Source: Clostridia bacterium (GTDB lineage Bacteria > Bacillota > Clostridia > Oscillospirales > CAG-272). Taken from it: DNA of 7,059 nucleotides. The translations under genes were made by a program, and so were the position numbers. Below are positions 6,499 through 7,059 of the stretch, one piece after another (the first letter of the stretch is position 1; each line of letters opens with the position of its first letter). Below the pieces are notes generated by a model that saw only the letters and a list, made by a program, of their open reading frames with translations, was not told where the DNA came from and did not search any database. The stretch is from the NCBI GenBank assembly GCA_017416885.1, contig JAFQAM010000200.1:1-7059 (forward strand), in the 5' to 3' direction.

Positions 6499-7038
6499 TT
6501 ATAAAAGATTTTCATCATATATAGCCCTAATACCGCCAATAAACTTAGGTCTTACTCTTGCGCAAATAATATTTGCCTCACCTATTTTATTTATAGACAA
6601 TCTAACAGGCACGGCTACCTTCTTTAAATGCATGCCAATAAGCGTACCGCCAATATCAATGCCGCAGTCAGCCTTAATTTCCTCAACTACACAAGGATTT
6701 TTAAAGGAATGATAAGCTTTAGTAGCAAGAGAGCCGCCCGCCTTTTTTTGCGGCACCACATTAACAATATCACAATTTGGTACAGCATCTCTTTCAATAA
6801 CAATAGCTCTGTTTAAATGCTCACAGCATTGCACCGCCATGTATATTCCACGGCTGCAAAGCACAGAATAAATAGAGTCAAAAATAACCTCAGCAGTATC
6901 AAAATCCGAGTTAGTACCGATTTTAGAGCCAACAACCTCACTTGTTGAGCATCCGATTACCATAATATCGCCCTGCTTCAGCTTCGCAATATCGCAAAGC
7001 TCATTTATAGCAGCTATACATTGATTTTTTATATCCAT
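6499..7038 (-). CDS. ywlG: DUF436 / UPF0340 (TIGR01440, YwlG-like) protein of unknown function
   Basis: This 179-aa protein matches the YwlG/UPF0340 family (DUF436) in length and motifs along its whole sequence. Recognisable family segments are MVIGCSTSEVVGSKIGTNSD (26-45), YMAVQCCEHLNRAIVIER (66-83), VVPQKKAGGSLATKAY (94-109) and ADCGIDIGGTLIGMHLKKVA (123-142), with VPVR just after. Cys30, Cys71, His74, Asn76 and Asp128 sit in these conserved patches and would be the first places to seek an active site. No signal peptide or membrane helix is visible, so the protein should be cytosolic. The ATG at 7038-7036 is preceded on the minus strand by AAGAGGTG (7050-7043), with 6 nt between AGAGG and the start. 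The gene is complete and convergent with the MoxR operon, with the repeat array in between. Its promoter is outside the window. Its biochemical role is not known, and nothing here links it to the operon. Confidence 0.93.
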   Translation of the reverse strand: MDIKNQCIAAINELCDIAKLKQGDIMVIGCSTSEVVGSKIGTNSDFDTAEVIFDSIYSVLCSRGIYMAVQCCEHLNRAIVIERDAVPNCDIVNVVPQKKAGGSLATKAYHSFKNPCVVEEIKADCGIDIGGTLIGMHLKKVAVPVRLSINKIGEANIICARVRPKFIGGIRAIYDENLL

Positions 7039-7042
7039 AATA

Positions 7043-7050
7043 CACCTCTT
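7043..7050 (-). promoter_or_regulatory. Ribosome-binding site of the DUF436 gene
   Basis: The minus strand reads AAGAGGTG just upstream of the ATG, with 6 nt between the AGAGG core and the start. It fixes the start codon, which gives a protein of the usual family length. Confidence 0.75.
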
Positions 7051-7059
7051 ACATATCAG

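Noticed and set aside
6628..6816. 62-aa plus-strand open frame
   Set aside because: It lies fully antisense to the DUF436 gene, whose family identity is clear, and no product is recognised.

Overview
The window looks like chromosomal DNA from a low-to-mid-GC Gram-positive anaerobe. A clostridial (Oscillospirales/Eubacteriales-type) gut bacterium is the best guess. The grounds are AT-leaning codon use, Shine-Dalgarno-led genes, a short poly-T intrinsic terminator, and a DUF436/YwlG-family gene, a family found mainly in Firmicutes. No rRNA, tRNA or phylogenetic marker is present, so the assignment is an inference.

Layout. Bases 1-6326 hold a tightly packed plus-strand operon of four genes: the C-terminal part of a MoxR-family AAA+ ATPase (cut by the left edge), a soluble DUF58 protein with a VWA-like domain, a 654-aa membrane protein of BatA/VWA type, and a 967-aa membrane protein with two VWA domains. 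The genes are 12 bp apart, or overlap by 4 bp (ATGA) or 14 bp (GTG start). A strong hairpin-plus-T-tract terminator at 6330-6361 closes the operon. Bases 6363-6466 hold an unusual intergenic array of 18-19 bp repeats, each carrying a small hairpin whose two arms change together between units. Bases 6499-7038 on the minus strand encode a complete DUF436 (YwlG/TIGR01440) protein convergent with the operon. Its promoter lies beyond the right edge.

How it fits together. MoxR-DUF58-VWA clusters (the 'aerotolerance' or Bat-type loci) are a known but poorly understood class, thought to be AAA+ chaperone systems acting on VWA proteins. Here the ATPase and DUF58 protein have no membrane segments and should be cytosolic. 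The two large proteins share one plan: two N-terminal TM helices around a basic loop, VWA, beta-rich region, class-I glutamine-amidotransferase-like fold and C-terminal TM. The positive-inside rule puts their large domains outside the membrane. The second differs by a VWA domain nested inside the amidotransferase-like fold, itself carrying an extra segment of about 54 residues. The module has four VWA-fold domains in all. The most unusual features are this nested architecture, the divergent MIDAS positions, and the hairpin repeat array.
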